Assembly (NCBI RefSeq): GCF_902500215.1 | Contig: NZ_CABVOU010000033.1 | Span: forward strand, 265,945-329,944 | Direction: 5' to 3' | Length of the DNA: 64,000 bases | From: Halomonas lysinitropha | GTDB taxonomy: Bacteria > Pseudomonadota > Gammaproteobacteria > Pseudomonadales > Halomonadaceae | Shown: piece after piece, positions 63,907 to 64,000 of the stretch | Position numbering within the stretch: the stretch's first letter is position 1 | Layout: the number at the start of each line of letters is the position of its first letter | The notes under the pieces: model-generated | The model's input: only the letters and a program-made list of their open reading frames with translations | Told to the model about the DNA's origin: nothing | Databases searched by the model: none | Program-made: the position numbers and the translations under genes

Positions 63907-64000
63907 GTGATTATGCATAATTAATCGTGCGTCCCGTGCCATAGTCCCCGAGCAGGCGATGGACCTCAGCGCAGAGCCGATCAAACGAGAGATAGGCTCC
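63907..64000. other. Window end, no gene seen
   Basis: The last 94 bases follow the regulator stop. They contain an AT-rich stretch (TTATGCATAATTAATC, 63911-63926) that could be a promoter or terminator element, but no coding frame can be assigned. Confidence 0.4.

Overview
The window is GC-rich, densely packed gammaproteobacterial chromosome. Several features point to a Halomonas-like bacterium (Halomonadaceae): mltF lies divergent from purL, scpA-scpB-rluB are consecutive, a RIO-type kinase and a second FtsH are present, and there is an unusually large set of c-di-GMP proteins. This assignment is inferred from gene content and protein character, not from a marker gene. I see no insertion sequence, prophage, CRISPR array or rRNA operon. 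Genes for 44 proteins (one cut by the window edge, one a 24-residue membrane peptide, one a doubtful acidic ORF) and three tRNAs were assigned.

Layout. 1-8.9 kb: the tail of an EAL protein, a lytic transglycosylase (mltF), a PAS-GAF-GGDEF protein, a minus-strand cluster (flavoprotein disulfide reductase, patatin, Tat-exported aldo/keto reductase, DUF6064-type membrane protein), and a divergent LysE-type exporter/Lrp regulator pair with a palindrome between them. 8.9-19.5 kb: a ten-gene minus-strand operon for a cytoplasmic NAD(P)-linked [NiFe] hydrogenase of the group 3b (sulfhydrogenase-like) type. It runs hypC-hypA-hypB-hypD::hypF-hypE-hydB-hydG-hydD-hydA-endopeptidase, and HypD and HypF are fused in one 1161-residue protein. 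19.8-29.8 kb: housekeeping and stress genes (dbpA, RIO kinase, ftsH paralogue, DUF4399 protein, bile-acid/sodium symporter family protein, UbiA/MenA prenyltransferase, YebC, an M24-fold protein without metal ligands, a small stress-type protein, rhomboid protease). 29.8-40 kb: an MgtC/DUF4010 membrane protein, a large sensor GGDEF-EAL protein, a YbaK deacylase, a CoA-transferase, a LexA-controlled umuDC operon and an SDR oxidoreductase.

40.1-44.7 kb: a minus-strand cluster encoding a membrane HAMP-GGDEF-EAL protein with a degenerate GGDEF site, a double-domain KaiC ATPase and a KaiB protein. No kaiA-like gene is in the window. This KaiBC plus c-di-GMP cluster and the HypD::HypF hydrogenase operon are the two most interesting systems here. 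45-50 kb: tRNA-Thr, tesB, tadA, and a second mltF co-oriented with a CHASE-type GGDEF protein. 50.1-61.1 kb: purL, radD, a multi-PAS GGDEF protein, scpA-scpB-rluB and two identical tRNA-Lys genes between a strong promoter and a strong terminator. 61.2-64 kb: a 24-residue membrane peptide gene, a PAS-GGDEF protein and a Crp/Fnr-type regulator, with a repeated 12-bp motif in the spacers.

How the genes fit together. Seven proteins carry GGDEF and/or EAL domains, with different sensor inputs (GAF, dCache, PAS, HAMP, CHASE). The window therefore looks rich in second-messenger signalling. The hydrogenase operon carries its own maturation set, including the C-terminal endopeptidase, and could supply or consume NAD(P)H in the cytoplasm.
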